A stretch of 64,000 nucleotides of DNA from contig NZ_CP058349.1 in NCBI RefSeq assembly GCF_013395055.1, positions 1,796,001 through 1,860,000 of the forward strand, written 5' to 3'. Shown piece after piece: positions 18,446 through 28,161 of this stretch (position 1 is its first letter; every line of letters starts with the position of its first letter). The translations under genes were made by a program, and so were the position numbers. This DNA is from Pseudomonas sp. ABC1. GTDB taxonomy: Bacteria > Pseudomonadota > Gammaproteobacteria > Pseudomonadales > Pseudomonadaceae. The notes beneath the pieces were generated by a model. The model made no database searches. It saw nothing but the letters and a program-made list of their open reading frames with translations, and was not told the DNA's origin.

Positions 18446-19660
18446 TCAGTCCTTGCGACCCGCCTCGATCAGGCCAAGCCCCTCGTGGAACAGGCGATTG
18501 CTGCGCTCGGCGTCGCCCAACTGGGCCAGCAAACGCGCCAGGTCGGCACAGGTGTCGGGGCGATGCTCCAGGCGCAGGCTGGCTTCGAGGTAATCCCTGG
18601 CCTTGCCCCACAACTCGTTGCGCAGGCTCAGGCGGCCCAGGGCAAGCAGCAACGTCGGGTTCTCCGGGCGGGCCTTGAGCCAGGCTTCGGCCAGTGCCAG
18701 CTGGCGAACCGGATCGCGGCCACGTACCCGGCCATAGCTTTCGACCAGCCGGTCGTCGTACTGGCGCTTGAGCGCCGTTGCCAGTACCTCCTCGGCCTTT
18801 TCCTGCTCGCTCAGCAGGCACAGGCCATCGGCATAGGCACGCACCACCGCCGGCTCATCGCGCAATCCTCGGGGCAGTGCCTGCCAGCGCTGCTGCAGGG
18901 TCTCTAGCCCTTCCTGAGCCGCCTGCCCGAGGGACGCGGTCCAGGCCAGCTTCTCCAGTTCGAGCTGACGCGCCGGCGACAAGACATGCAGTTTGCTCAG
19001 TTCCGGCAGCAAACGGCACAGGGCGGGCCAGTCCTGCAATTGCACATAGAGTTGCTGCAACAGCAGCAGCACATGGTGGTGACGCGGGTATTCGCTGTGC
19101 AGTGCGGTCAGGGAGTCGCGGGCAGGCACATAGTCGCCACGGGCAATCTGCAACTGGGCCTGGGTCAAGCCAATCGCCAGGGCCGCCTGTGGTTCACGGT
19201 CGAGGGCGCTACCGAGCAAGGCGTCGCTCTGCTGGTATTCGCCCAGTTCGTTGGCGGCACGGGCCGCGCCGAGGAAGTGCACCAGCGGCTGTCGGTCATG
19301 CTCCGCCGCCAGGCGCAGATGCCCCAGAGCCTGTTGCCACTGCCCTTCCGCCAGCTCGCGCAGGCCTTTCTGCGACGCCTTGGCCACGCGCCGCTGGCGA
19401 TGCCGGCGCGACCACGGGTTCACCCAGGAGCCGGAAGCACCAAGCAGCCCCAGTGCCCAGTGGACGAGCACCGCCAGCAGCCAGAGGCCGGCCAGCAGGC
19501 CGAGGAAGACCCAGAAGCTCGACTCATAACGGAAACGGTCGTAGGTGATCAGTACATAGCCGCTGCCCTGGCTGATCGCCCAACCGAGAAACCCCAGCAG
19601 GGCGACGACCAGCAGCAGCCCAAGGGCCAGTCGGGTCTTGAGGAATGGACGCTTTTTCAT
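18446..19660 (-). CDS. hemY: HemY-like TPR membrane protein
   Basis: The 404-residue protein has two N-terminal membrane segments (~10-30 and ~45-65) and tetratricopeptide repeats across the rest (LLALGRLSLRNELWGKARDYLE and similar). It is the proteobacterial HemY associated with the heme operon; despite the name it is not protoporphyrinogen oxidase. Its ATG overlaps the hemX stop by four bases. It is the last gene of hemC-hemD-hemX-hemY. Confidence 0.93.
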   Translation of the reverse strand: MKKRPFLKTRLALGLLLVVALLGFLGWAISQGSGYVLITYDRFRYESSFWVFLGLLAGLWLLAVLVHWALGLLGASGSWVNPWSRRHRQRRVAKASQKGLRELAEGQWQQALGHLRLAAEHDRQPLVHFLGAARAANELGEYQQSDALLGSALDREPQAALAIGLTQAQLQIARGDYVPARDSLTALHSEYPRHHHVLLLLQQLYVQLQDWPALCRLLPELSKLHVLSPARQLELEKLAWTASLGQAAQEGLETLQQRWQALPRGLRDEPAVVRAYADGLCLLSEQEKAEEVLATALKRQYDDRLVESYGRVRGRDPVRQLALAEAWLKARPENPTLLLALGRLSLRNELWGKARDYLEASLRLEHRPDTCADLARLLAQLGDAERSNRLFHEGLGLIEAGRKD

Positions 19661-20799
19661 GTCGCGGCCCCCTCCTTCCCGGCCTCGGCCGGGGCAGCGT
19701 CTTCAGCGGGTTCGAGTTCGGACGTCTCGCGCTTGTCCACATAGGCCTGCAACGCTTGCAACGCCGGCGCCAGGTCCGGCAGCGTCACCTGGACCTGGCG
19801 CTCGATCAGGGCCTGCAAACGGTCGCGCAAGCCACGGCTCTGGCCGTTTTCCTCGCTGAAATAGTGGCCGATCAACTCCACCGCCTGGTGCAGGGATTGG
19901 CGGTAGACCTCGGTATTGCCATTGAGCACGGCCCACTGGGCCTGTTCGATGGCCAGTGCCAGCGCCAGACGTACTTGCGCCAGACTCTGGCCCGCCAGCA
20001 GCGGCTTGATGTTGTCGTTGGCATCGAAGTCGATCCGCACATAACGGGTCAGCTCGTTCAGCCAGCGTTCCCAGCGACTCTGCCCGGCCACTTCAGGCAA
20101 GGCTTCCCCAGTCTGGAACTCGGGCAACAGGGTATTCAACTGCGCGGTCTGGCCACGCAGGGCGCCCAATTGCAGGAACAGCCCGGTACGGTCCAGCTCA
20201 GGCAGGCTGCGCAAGGCTTCCAGCCCTTCCAGTAGCTTCTGGCGAACACCGTAGGCGGCAGGATCATCCTGCTTCTGCAGGATCAGGTCGGCCTCATGCA
20301 AGAGGGCTACGGCGCTGTTGACGTCCTGCATGGCCGACAGGCGCAGCATCGCCATGCGCAACAGGTGCTCGGCCTCGGCCAGCCGCCAAGCCTCGCGACT
20401 GCTGCCCAGCACCTGCTCGACACGCCCGGCCAGGTGTTGCTGTTCGCTCTGCACACTGGCCAGCAGGCGGCGGCGCTCTTCCAGCTCGTCGGCCGACGGC
20501 AGCCGCTCCAGAGGCGCCAACCGCCCTTGCAGGCGCTGGGCGTTGTCGCTCAGTTGCCCGAGTTGCGTCTGGGTCTCCTGCAACGCTTGCAGCCCCTGGC
20601 GCTCCTGGGCAGCGGATTGCTGGATCTGCCACAGGCTGTAACCACCCAGGGCGCTACCCGCCAGCCCCACCAGCAGTGCCAACGCGGCCAGAGAACGCCC
20701 GCTGGCGGGAGGCCCGGAAGGCTTCGCCGCGTCGGGTGCAGATTGCCCAGGCAGCGCCTTGGGTTGCTCGGAGTCTTTATGCAGATCAGCTTCGCTCAC
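19657..20799 (-). CDS. hemX: HemX, uroporphyrinogen-III synthase operon membrane protein
   Basis: I take the GTG at 20799 (AAGGATGG upstream, 16 bases after the hemD stop), giving 380 residues. A single membrane segment (~40-60, ALALLVGLAGSALGGYSLW) is followed by a long coiled coil and a helical periplasmic part. This is the HemX family found in heme operons of Pseudomonas and enterics. The old annotation as a methyltransferase is not supported, since no SAM motif is visible. Its stop overlaps hemY. Confidence 0.9.
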   Translation of the reverse strand: MSEADLHKDSEQPKALPGQSAPDAAKPSGPPASGRSLAALALLVGLAGSALGGYSLWQIQQSAAQERQGLQALQETQTQLGQLSDNAQRLQGRLAPLERLPSADELEERRRLLASVQSEQQHLAGRVEQVLGSSREAWRLAEAEHLLRMAMLRLSAMQDVNSAVALLHEADLILQKQDDPAAYGVRQKLLEGLEALRSLPELDRTGLFLQLGALRGQTAQLNTLLPEFQTGEALPEVAGQSRWERWLNELTRYVRIDFDANDNIKPLLAGQSLAQVRLALALAIEQAQWAVLNGNTEVYRQSLHQAVELIGHYFSEENGQSRGLRDRLQALIERQVQVTLPDLAPALQALQAYVDKRETSELEPAEDAAPAEAGKEGAAT

Positions 20800-20815
20800 G
20801 TTTCCATCCTTTGCA

Positions 20816-21586
20816 TCAAGAAGCAGGTACGGGCGTATCCCGCAACGCTGCCAGCAAGGCCGTGGTTCCGGCACCACGGCAATCCACTACGTTCAGGGCC
20901 TCCATCTGACGCGCCAACTCGGCGACCCTCGGGCTGGGCACGAACAGGACAAGTTCCCGCAACCAGTGCCAGTCATCGCCCGCCAGCACGCGCAACGCGT
21001 GCAACCCTTCCCCACTGCTGACCACCAGCGCATTCAGCCGTTCCGAGCGAACGCGCTCGACCAGCGCAGTGGGGTGGTAATCGGGCACGAAACGTCGATA
21101 GAGCGCGACACTGTCCACCTCGACACCCCGCGCGCGCAAGGTGTCGGCGAAGAACGTCCGGCCGCCCTCGCCACGCAGAATCAAGACCTTCGGTGTCGGT
21201 TGCGCCAGGGCCTCGTCGAGTTCTGGCAAGGCCAGCAAGGCCTCACTGTCGTCCGCCCCCACCGGCCAGCAGGTGTCCAGGCCGTATTCGCGCAGGATCT
21301 CGCCGGTCGCCGCACCGACGCTGAACCAGCGCTGCCCGTGGGGCGGCTGCGGCCAATAGCGATCCAGCCGCTCCAGCCCCAGGCGCGCCGCGGGCTTGCT
21401 GACCACCACCACGGCGCAGTAGCGATCCAGGTCGAGCAGCAAGGCGCGCTGCTCGGGCGTTTCCGGCAGGGCCTCGATGGCCAGCAGCGGCAAGCTGCTG
21501 CTGTGAATGCCCTGCGCGTTCAGTACCTCACCCAGCAGCGCCCCATCGGCCTCGGGCCGAGTGATCAACAGGCGCCATCCGCTCAC
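20816..21586 (-). CDS. hemD: Uroporphyrinogen-III synthase
   Basis: The 256-residue enzyme closes hydroxymethylbilane into uroporphyrinogen III with inversion of ring D. It starts at a GTG that overlaps the hemC stop (GTGA). The start WRLLITRPEADG and the conserved late block ALVVSSGEGLHALRVL fit the family, and the length is normal. It stands in the expected position after hemC. Confidence 0.92.
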   Translation of the reverse strand: MSGWRLLITRPEADGALLGEVLNAQGIHSSSLPLLAIEALPETPEQRALLLDLDRYCAVVVVSKPAARLGLERLDRYWPQPPHGQRWFSVGAATGEILREYGLDTCWPVGADDSEALLALPELDEALAQPTPKVLILRGEGGRTFFADTLRARGVEVDSVALYRRFVPDYHPTALVERVRSERLNALVVSSGEGLHALRVLAGDDWHWLRELVLFVPSPRVAELARQMEALNVVDCRGAGTTALLAALRDTPVPAS

Positions 21587-22521
21587 GCCTGACCGGCCTC
21601 GCCGTAGACCGCTTGCAGAATCTCGCCCGCTCCTTGGGCCAGCAAGGCCTCAGCGACGCGAATGCCCAGCGCTTCGGCCTCTTCCAACGGCGCACGCTGC
21701 TCGGCACGCAGCAGCAAACGACCGTCCGGCTGGCCAACCAGGCCGCGCAGCCACAATTGCTCCTGCTCGATCACCGCATAACAGGCGATGGGCACCTGGC
21801 AGCCGCCATTGAGGTGTTTGTTCATCGCCCGCTCGGCCGTCACACGCACGGCGGTCGGCTCGTGATCCAGGCAGGCCAGCAGGGCATGCAATTCAGTGTC
21901 GGCGCTGCGGCACTCGATGCCGACCGCGCCCTGCCCACCCGCAGGCAGACTTTCCTCGGCACTGATGCTGGAGCGGATGCGCTCGCCGAATCCAAGGCGG
22001 ATCAGACCGGCGGCGGCGAGGATGATGGCGTCGTATTCGCCGGCGTCGAGCTTGGCCAGTCGCGTATTGACGTTGCCACGCAGGAAGCGGATTTCCAGGT
22101 CCGGGCGACGCGCCAGCAACTGCGCCTGGCGCCGCAGGCTGGAGGTGCCGACCACGCTGCCTTGCGGCAGGTCATCCAGGCTTTCGTAGCGGTTGGAGAC
22201 GAACGCATCACGCGGGTCTTCGCGCTCGCAGATGCAGTACAGCCCCAGGCCCTCGGGGAAGTCCATCGGCACGTCCTTCATGGAGTGCACGGCGATATCG
22301 GCCTCGCCTTCCAGCAGGGCGGTTTCCAGCTCCTTGACGAACAACCCCTTGCCGCCGATTTTCGCCAGCGGCGCATCCAGCAGCTTGTCGCCTCGGCTGA
22401 CCATCGGCACCAGGCTGACGGTCACGTCGGGGTGCGCAGCCTCCAGGCGTGCCTTGACGTATTCGGCCTGCCACAGGGCCAATGCGCTTTTTCGGGTGGC
22501 AATACGGATATGACGGGACAT
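21583..22521 (-). CDS. hemC: Hydroxymethylbilane synthase (porphobilinogen deaminase)
   Basis: The ATG at 22521 (GGAAGG upstream) gives 312 residues. RIATRKSALALWQAE is the family start, and the cysteine of LNGGCQVPI carries the dipyrromethane cofactor. The enzyme joins four porphobilinogens into hydroxymethylbilane. In P. aeruginosa algR lies directly upstream; here a surface island separates them by about 30 kb. The 159 bases upstream contain a dispersed hairpin repeat. Confidence 0.95.
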   Translation of the reverse strand: MSRHIRIATRKSALALWQAEYVKARLEAAHPDVTVSLVPMVSRGDKLLDAPLAKIGGKGLFVKELETALLEGEADIAVHSMKDVPMDFPEGLGLYCICEREDPRDAFVSNRYESLDDLPQGSVVGTSSLRRQAQLLARRPDLEIRFLRGNVNTRLAKLDAGEYDAIILAAAGLIRLGFGERIRSSISAEESLPAGGQGAVGIECRSADTELHALLACLDHEPTAVRVTAERAMNKHLNGGCQVPIACYAVIEQEQLWLRGLVGQPDGRLLLRAEQRAPLEEAEALGIRVAEALLAQGAGEILQAVYGEAGQA

Positions 22522-22619
22522 CGGGGCCTTCCAGCGAACGGACTGCCGGGGATGATAACAGACACGACGGCAGCGACAGCGGCACAAGGCCAGCGGCGGA
22601 GGGGCAATCGTATGAAGCC

Positions 22620-22668
22620 GCTTACCCTCTCCCCGGCCCTCTCCCGCTCGCGGGAGAGGGGGCAAAGG
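22620..22668 (-). repeat. Dispersed hairpin repeat, copy 1 (hemC side of the island)
   Basis: CCCTCTCCCGC / GCGGGAGAGGG forms an 11-bp perfect stem at 22637-22660, with flanking CCGGGGAGAGGG and TTGCC on the minus strand. The same element, in the opposite orientation, lies at 53087-53128 before argH. It is a typical Pseudomonas intergenic repeat. Confidence 0.75.
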
Positions 22669-22680
22669 CCTACAAGCCAT

Positions 22681-25137
22681 TCACTCTATGATCGGCAACG
22701 AAACCGTGAAGCAGGCCCCGTCATGCCGGTTGCTGACGCTCAGTTCCCCGCCCATCTGCTGCATGATGCCGTAGCTCACGGAAAGGCCCAGCCCGGTCCC
22801 CTGGCCAACCGCCTTGGTGGTGAAGAACGGCTCGAAGATACGCTCCATCAGCGCGGCCTCCACGCCACCGGCGTTGTCTTCGACTTCTATCAGCAGATGC
22901 TGGTCATGCACGGCGGCGCGGATGCTGATCAAGGGGGTCGCGACACGTGCCGACACCAGTGCGTCGCGGGCATTGACCAGCAGGTTGATCAACACCTGCT
23001 CCAACCGGTCCGGATGCCCACTGACCTGCGGCAGTTCGTCCAACTGGCAATTCCACTGTATGCCATGTCCGGCGAGCCCCGGACACACCAGGGAAAGCGC
23101 GCCATCGATGGCCTTGGCCGGCTGGAACAACTGGCAATCGGTCTCCGAGCGGCGTCCGAAGACACGCATGTGGTCGACGATACGGGTCGCCCGCTGGACC
23201 TGCTCATCCAGCCGCGCCAGTTTGTCGCCGAGGTACTCATCGGTCAGGCGGGCCTCTTCGGCGCGACGGATCAGGTTGCTCAAGGCGATGCGTATCACAT
23301 TCAGCGGCTGGCTGATCTCATGGGCGATCCCCGTGGCCATCTCGCCCAGCGTGGCCATCTTCGCGCTCTGGTAGAGCAACTGACGCGACTTGTGCAGCTC
23401 GGTGTCGTCGCGACCGACGGCTTGCACTTCGAGCAGTTCGCCCTGCTCGTCGAAACTGCCCCGCACGGCCCATAGCCACCAGGCGTTCTCATATCCAGGC
23501 AGTTGCATGCACACCTCCAGCATCGCCATCGGTTGCTGCGGAGAAAGGCTCGCCATGCGGGTCTGCAAGGCCTCGGTCTGCTCCGCGGTCATGAAGTCCC
23601 GCAGGTCGAGGCCGTCGGGTGACAGGTCCCGGCGTTGCAGGTGATCGAGCAGCGGTCGGTTGGCATATGACAGTCGCAGGTCCGGGCTGTAGCGGCAGAT
23701 CATCGCCGGCGAGTCCTCGACCAGCGCCCGATAGCGCTCCTCACTCTTGCGCAGCAGGTCGACCGTCTGCCGGATCTCGCTCACATCCAGCAGGATGCCG
23801 ACCGTTTCCACCGGCACCCCCAGGTCATCGCGCAGCAACGTCACTTCATCCAGCATCCAGTGGTAGTGACCCTGGCTGTCGCGAAGCCGGTAGTGGTGGC
23901 TGATCTTGCCTTCGCGCAACAACCGCCGGTTGCCGCGCTTGAAGGTATCGCGGTCTTCCGGGTGGACGAACGCCAGCAGACTCTTTCCATAGAGTTGCTC
24001 ATGCCGCCAGCCCAGCACGGCGGTCAGGCTGGCGCTGCTGAACTCCAGGCTCAGGCCGCCCTGCTCGTAGCGTTGTACATAGATGATCGCCGGCGCACTG
24101 TCGATCAGGCTCTCCAGGCGCGCATGGGCCGAACTGGCCAACGCCTCCTGTTCCTTGACGTGCTGGATGTCGAGGGCAAAACCGACGATCCGCCGCCCAT
24201 GGCCGCGCCCCAGCACTTCCGCATCGATACGAAACCAGCGGCACTTGCCCTCCACGCAGAGCCGCAGCGCGGTACTGAACGCCTTGCCCTGCTCGGCATC
24301 GTCCAGATTGGCCTGGAAAGCATCGCGATCCGCCGGATGGATGCGCTCGAGCCAGTTCCCGTCGTCACCGCACAGCCCCAGCGCGTCACGCAGCGCCGGG
24401 GCCAAGGCCCAGCGCCCGGCATCGATCTGGTAGTCCAGCCAACCGCTGCCGAACACACGTTGCAACACATCGTGGCGCGCTACCGTGCGTTGCGCCTCCT
24501 CCTCCCGCCGCTGTTGCAACACGGGTGCGGCCAGCGAGGCACAGACCTGATTCCATAACGCTTGCGGCAGTTCGGCCAGGGGCCGGCCTGGCGTACCGGC
24601 GCACAACAGCCAGGCCTGGACGCGCCCCTGCTCCTGATAGGGAACGCCCCAGACGGGCTCGTGCAAATGCTCCACCGGCAGCCGCTGCATGCCCGCCAGG
24701 CCACGCTCGGCATACTCGCCCAGGCGCAAGGCGAAACGCTCTTCGAGCAACAGCGTCGAGGCGATCCCGAAAGCCTGCACCGACACCCAGCGCCCCTCCT
24801 GCTCCAGCAGCAGGGCCGACCAGGCCAGGCCGAGACGCGCCGTCAACGCACCGAGGAATTCTTCGAGTAGTGGCGGGTGCCCTTGCGTGTCGCTGGCACG
24901 CAGGCGCATGGCGACATCGCTGACCCGGGACAGCAATTGCAGCATGCCCTCCAGGTCCTGTAGCCGCTGCGTATGATCGAACACGTCCAGAAGCTGTGGC
25001 AGATAACCATCGGCAGTGGCGACCATTCCCAGCGCATCCTGCTGGTCCACGCCCCCCGCCCGAGAAACGAGGATGCCATGCGTGCCATGTTCCTTTCGCT
25101 CTGTCGCGAGCGTACGGGATTTCAACCACTCCCTCAT
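22681..25137 (-). CDS. pprA: PprA-like sensor histidine kinase (GAF/PAS) of the Tad pilus locus
   Basis: I start at ATG 25137 because AAGGGAGG lies six bases upstream, giving 818 residues. There is no clear membrane segment. Order: a GAF-like region (~60-210), PAS domains (~240-350, ~365-480 and ~490-600, the second containing FSSASLTAVLGWRHEQLYGK), HisKA with the His in TGIAHEISQPLNVIRIAL, and HATPase (GTGLGLSVSYGIMQQMGG). Its place beside fppA and pprB matches P. aeruginosa PprA, which phosphorylates PprB. The gene is divergent from fppA across about 190 bases. The signal sensed is not evident. Confidence 0.88.
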   Translation of the reverse strand: MREWLKSRTLATERKEHGTHGILVSRAGGVDQQDALGMVATADGYLPQLLDVFDHTQRLQDLEGMLQLLSRVSDVAMRLRASDTQGHPPLLEEFLGALTARLGLAWSALLLEQEGRWVSVQAFGIASTLLLEERFALRLGEYAERGLAGMQRLPVEHLHEPVWGVPYQEQGRVQAWLLCAGTPGRPLAELPQALWNQVCASLAAPVLQQRREEEAQRTVARHDVLQRVFGSGWLDYQIDAGRWALAPALRDALGLCGDDGNWLERIHPADRDAFQANLDDAEQGKAFSTALRLCVEGKCRWFRIDAEVLGRGHGRRIVGFALDIQHVKEQEALASSAHARLESLIDSAPAIIYVQRYEQGGLSLEFSSASLTAVLGWRHEQLYGKSLLAFVHPEDRDTFKRGNRRLLREGKISHHYRLRDSQGHYHWMLDEVTLLRDDLGVPVETVGILLDVSEIRQTVDLLRKSEERYRALVEDSPAMICRYSPDLRLSYANRPLLDHLQRRDLSPDGLDLRDFMTAEQTEALQTRMASLSPQQPMAMLEVCMQLPGYENAWWLWAVRGSFDEQGELLEVQAVGRDDTELHKSRQLLYQSAKMATLGEMATGIAHEISQPLNVIRIALSNLIRRAEEARLTDEYLGDKLARLDEQVQRATRIVDHMRVFGRRSETDCQLFQPAKAIDGALSLVCPGLAGHGIQWNCQLDELPQVSGHPDRLEQVLINLLVNARDALVSARVATPLISIRAAVHDQHLLIEVEDNAGGVEAALMERIFEPFFTTKAVGQGTGLGLSVSYGIMQQMGGELSVSNRHDGACFTVSLPIIE

Positions 25138-25329
25138 GTCACACCTCCCTTGCGCCAAGCGAACAACTCCAGAACGAACCACTCCTGTGTTTCTCATGTC
25201 AGTTAGCCAGCAAGCCAAATGCTTGACAAAGGCCATTCGTCAGAAAGTCGCTAAATACCCCTTATTCAATAGTCGATAGATATAGATGTGTCCAAAAAAT
25301 GGCAGAAAGCCATTATTCAAGGAGCGAGC

Positions 25330-25776
25330 ATGGCACTACTGATCACCTGGCTGGCCTTGTGCGCCTGGACCGACCTGCGCGGGCGACGCATTCCCAACGC
25401 GCTGATCCTCGCCGGGCTGGCGGTCGCCTCCACCTGGCTCATCGCGACCGGGCAGAGTCTGGTCGGTGCCAGTGTCGGACAGGCGTTCCTGGCCCTGCTG
25501 GTCGCGCTGCTGCTGACCTTGCCGGGGTATGCCCTGGGGCGGATGGGGGCCGGCGACGTCAAGCTGATGGCCGTGCTGGGCCTCGCCAGCTCACCCGCTC
25601 ATGTACTGTTCAGCGCGCTGCTCGCCGCCCTGGGCATGGTGATCGTGGCACTGCTCGGCCCGTGCCTGCGGCGCAGCAGTCCCACAGTGAAGAGCGATCC
25701 GCTCTACATGCCCTACGCCCCGTTCGTGCTCACGGGCCTGCTGCTCTTCCAGCTCGTGATGGCACAAAGTAATTAA
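25330..25776 (+). CDS. fppA: Flp prepilin peptidase (A24 family, FppA/CpaA)
   Basis: AAGGAG six bases before ATG 25330 decides this start (148 residues); an upstream GTG at 25288 has no ribosome site. The two catalytic aspartates of A24 peptidases are present in CAWTDLRGRRIPN and MGAGDVKLM. It has several membrane helices and lacks the cytosolic zinc domain of type IV PilD enzymes, as expected of CpaA/FppA. It removes the leader from the Flp pilin and probably from the TadE-like pseudopilins. pprB follows on the same strand. Confidence 0.92.
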   Translation: MALLITWLALCAWTDLRGRRIPNALILAGLAVASTWLIATGQSLVGASVGQAFLALLVALLLTLPGYALGRMGAGDVKLMAVLGLASSPAHVLFSALLAALGMVIVALLGPCLRRSSPTVKSDPLYMPYAPFVLTGLLLFQLVMAQSN

Positions 25777-25882
25777 TCCCGAAAGAAACCCCTGCGAAGC
25801 GCCAGGGTCAGACTAGACGGCACTCGAAGTCATCCGACAATTGAAAACGCCGCGACCTTGCGCATGTAAAAAGGGACGACAG

Positions 25883-26635
25883 ATGAAACCCACTATGGAA
25901 AGCCGTGGCTCGTACAAACTACTGATCGTCGACAATGAGCCGTTGATTCTGGAGGAACTGGAGGAGTTCCTCTCCGACCATTCACTGCCCTGCGTGACCT
26001 GCAGCTCGCCCCAGGAAGCCATCCAGCGCTTTCATGAAGACAGCGAGATCAACATCGTTCTCAGCGACCTCTACATGCCGGGCATGACCGGTATCGAAAT
26101 GATCGCCCACCTGCGCGCCTCTGCCGACAAACGCATCTTCGAGACCATCCTGCTCTCCGGTCAGTCCGACAAGCAGGACATCATCCTGGCCTTGCAGAAT
26201 GGCGTATCCGACTACCTGTCCAAACCCCTGGACCTCGATGCGACCCTGGCCAGCATCCGGCGCCTGTGCGAAGTCATCGAGCAACGCCGCGAAGCCGTGG
26301 GCCTGGACACCATATTCAAGCGCTTGCAGAGCATCAGTTCCTCGCTGGAAGAGGTCTATCAGGACATCAGCCAGGTACGAAAACCCGGGCAACCGCCCGA
26401 GCACGCGCCGCGCCCAGCCAATATCGACGAAGCCTCGCCACTGGCCAAGCTGTCACCGCGCCAGTTCGAAGTGGCCCGTCTGATCGCCAAGGGCTTGAGC
26501 AACTACCAGATATCCCACGAGCTGAGCCTGAGCGAAAACACCGTCAAACTCTATGTGTCGCAGATACTGCGCATCACCCGCCTGCAGAACCGTACCCAGC
26601 TGGCCCTGGCGCTGGCGCCAAGGGAATACCCATAG
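25883..26635 (+). CDS. pprB: PprB-like LuxR-family response regulator
   Basis: ATG 25883 with AGGGA upstream gives 250 residues. The receiver has D62 in VLSDLYMPGMTG and the KP pair in YLSKPLDLDA. The C-terminal helix-turn-helix is of LuxR/NarL type (LSPRQFEVARLIAKGLSNYQISHELSL). In P. aeruginosa PprB activates the flp-tad genes and, elsewhere on the chromosome, the bap adhesin/secretion genes. Here all the likely targets are within 25 kb. Confidence 0.92.
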   Translation: MKPTMESRGSYKLLIVDNEPLILEELEEFLSDHSLPCVTCSSPQEAIQRFHEDSEINIVLSDLYMPGMTGIEMIAHLRASADKRIFETILLSGQSDKQDIILALQNGVSDYLSKPLDLDATLASIRRLCEVIEQRREAVGLDTIFKRLQSISSSLEEVYQDISQVRKPGQPPEHAPRPANIDEASPLAKLSPRQFEVARLIAKGLSNYQISHELSLSENTVKLYVSQILRITRLQNRTQLALALAPREYP

Positions 26636-26644
26636 GCGCCATGC

Positions 26645-26920
26645 TCACTGGCCGCGCTGACTGCGACCGGCCATGTCCTGCTCGAACATCTCGGGAATCT
26701 CGTGCTTGAAACTGTCCAGCCAGCGTTGCGCGGCCAGTTCCTTTTCCGCGGGCGTCAATTGCTGCGGTTGCCGGGAAGCCGCCATCCCTTCGCGTTGCAA
26801 GCGTAACCAGACCTCCGTGGGCACCTTCGATTGCGCGGGGATCAGGACGCTATGGCGCGGTTCTTCGGCATTGGCCGGGGCAGCCAGCATGGCTGCCAGC
26901 AGTATCAGGATCGCGTTCAT
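26645..26920 (-). CDS. Small exported protein of the tad operon (DUF3613-like)
   Basis: ATG 26920 (AGGAG upstream) gives a 91-residue protein with a signal peptide ending PANA. The mature part contains EVWLRLQREGMAASRQPQ and RWLDSFKHEIPEMFEQ, which resemble the DUF3613 proteins coded beside tadD in other Pseudomonas; I assign this from memory and with reserve. It is the last gene of the rcpC-to-tadD operon, 32 bases after tadD. A periplasmic assembly role is plausible but unproven. Confidence 0.7.
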   Translation of the reverse strand: MNAILILLAAMLAAPANAEEPRHSVLIPAQSKVPTEVWLRLQREGMAASRQPQQLTPAEKELAAQRWLDSFKHEIPEMFEQDMAGRSQRGQ

Positions 26921-26952
26921 GGGCAAGATCTCCTGTCTGTTCGCAGCGCCGG

Positions 26953-28161
26953 CTACTGCCCGGCGCGAATGATGGGCACCGCCCCCGGAGGCACGACCCG
27001 GTTACCCGCTGCCGTCCTGATCCGCTGCACGCCTTCTTGTGCAACGACCTCCTCGGCCACCGCCAGGCGCTCATCGACGACGGGCTCCGGAACATGCGGA
27101 ATACGGGCAGGAACGGCCCTCGGCACAGCCGCCGGCACGGGCTGGGCTACCGGCGCTGGCTGAGCAACCGGCGCTGCCGCTGCGACCCGCGCTTTGAGCG
27201 GCGTGCTGGCCGGGGCACGCAGCATGTAGGACGCCGCGGAAGGCGAAGGCACGGCAGGCAGCGCCGCACTGGCGGCCGGCGCAGGGGTTGCGGGCACGCC
27301 GACATTGGCAGGGCGCAGGGCGTCCGTGGTGTCCGGATTGCGCAGCAGGGGCGAGGTCGTGACCGGTGCGAAGACCGGAATACTGCGCGGCACGACCCGC
27401 GTGGTGCTTTGCGGCGGACTGACGACCGCGGCAGGTGCAGGTGCAGACGTTGCGGCCCTGGCGACGGCAGGTGCAACCGGCGCCTGGGCCGGCACATCGG
27501 CGTCGCGCAGGGACTTGGCTCGTTGCTCGGCACGGGCGAACTGCTCGGGGGTGATGGCGAAACGCGCTACCAGCTCGCGAGCGCGCTCCCAGTCATTGCT
27601 GTAGAGCAACAGGGTGACGTAGTTCTGTGCCGCATGGTTGCTGCCTTCGTTCAGCTCCATCGCGGTACGCAGTTCGAAGCTGGCCCTGGGCAGGTCACGC
27701 AAGCGCAGGTAGGCGACCCCCAGGTCGTTGCGCTTGGCATCGTCCACCGGGTCGAGCAGCACGGCGGTGCGCAGGTGACGCATCGCCAGGTCCGCGTCGC
27801 CGGCGGCCAGCGCCAGTTGCCCGAGGCCATGCCGGCCTTCCGCAACCAGGCAGGTACGCAACAGCCCATTGAATTGCTCTTCGGCCTCGGGACGACCAAG
27901 CAGGCGCAACACCCTGGCCTTGCGCAGCCGGGCCTCGGGCAAGTCACGCGGCAGCAGGTCCAGGTTGGCGTAGGCCGCATGCAGCTTGCCGCTGTCGATC
28001 ATGTCCTGGGACAGGTTGATCGCCAGTTCCTGTTCACGGGTCATCGGCACGCAGGCGGGCGGATGCCTGACCGCGCGCTTGTCGTCCCACTCCGTCTTCG
28101 GCACCCGGGCACAACCGCCCAGCACCGCCACGATCAGGAAAAACATCATCATGTGCTTCAT
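26953..28161 (-). CDS. tadD: TadD, TPR lipoprotein of the Tad pilus
   Basis: The 402-residue protein starts in an ATGA overlap with tadC. It has a signal peptide and lipobox (AVLGGCAR). TPR-like repeats (GQLALAAGDADLAMRHLRTAVLLDP, NDLGVAYLRLRDLPRASFELR) fill residues ~60-200. The second half is a low-complexity Ala/Pro/Val linker (~220-380) ending in PEPVVDERLAVAEEVV. TadD is needed for outer-membrane assembly of the secretin RcpA. The long disordered tail is unusual and may span the periplasm. Confidence 0.88.
   Translation of the reverse strand: MKHMMMFFLIVAVLGGCARVPKTEWDDKRAVRHPPACVPMTREQELAINLSQDMIDSGKLHAAYANLDLLPRDLPEARLRKARVLRLLGRPEAEEQFNGLLRTCLVAEGRHGLGQLALAAGDADLAMRHLRTAVLLDPVDDAKRNDLGVAYLRLRDLPRASFELRTAMELNEGSNHAAQNYVTLLLYSNDWERARELVARFAITPEQFARAEQRAKSLRDADVPAQAPVAPAVARAATSAPAPAAVVSPPQSTTRVVPRSIPVFAPVTTSPLLRNPDTTDALRPANVGVPATPAPAASAALPAVPSPSAASYMLRAPASTPLKARVAAAAPVAQPAPVAQPVPAAVPRAVPARIPHVPEPVVDERLAVAEEVVAQEGVQRIRTAAGNRVVPPGAVPIIRAGQ

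Noticed and set aside
22637..22660. Hairpin considered as the pprA terminator
   Set aside because: No T-tract follows, and the same element recurs before argH, so it is better described as a dispersed repeat. It may still affect transcription.
25777..25840. Hairpin-like sequence between fppA and pprB considered as a terminator
   Set aside because: The stem is short and the T-rich side faces the minus strand, where no gene ends. fppA and pprB could still be cotranscribed.
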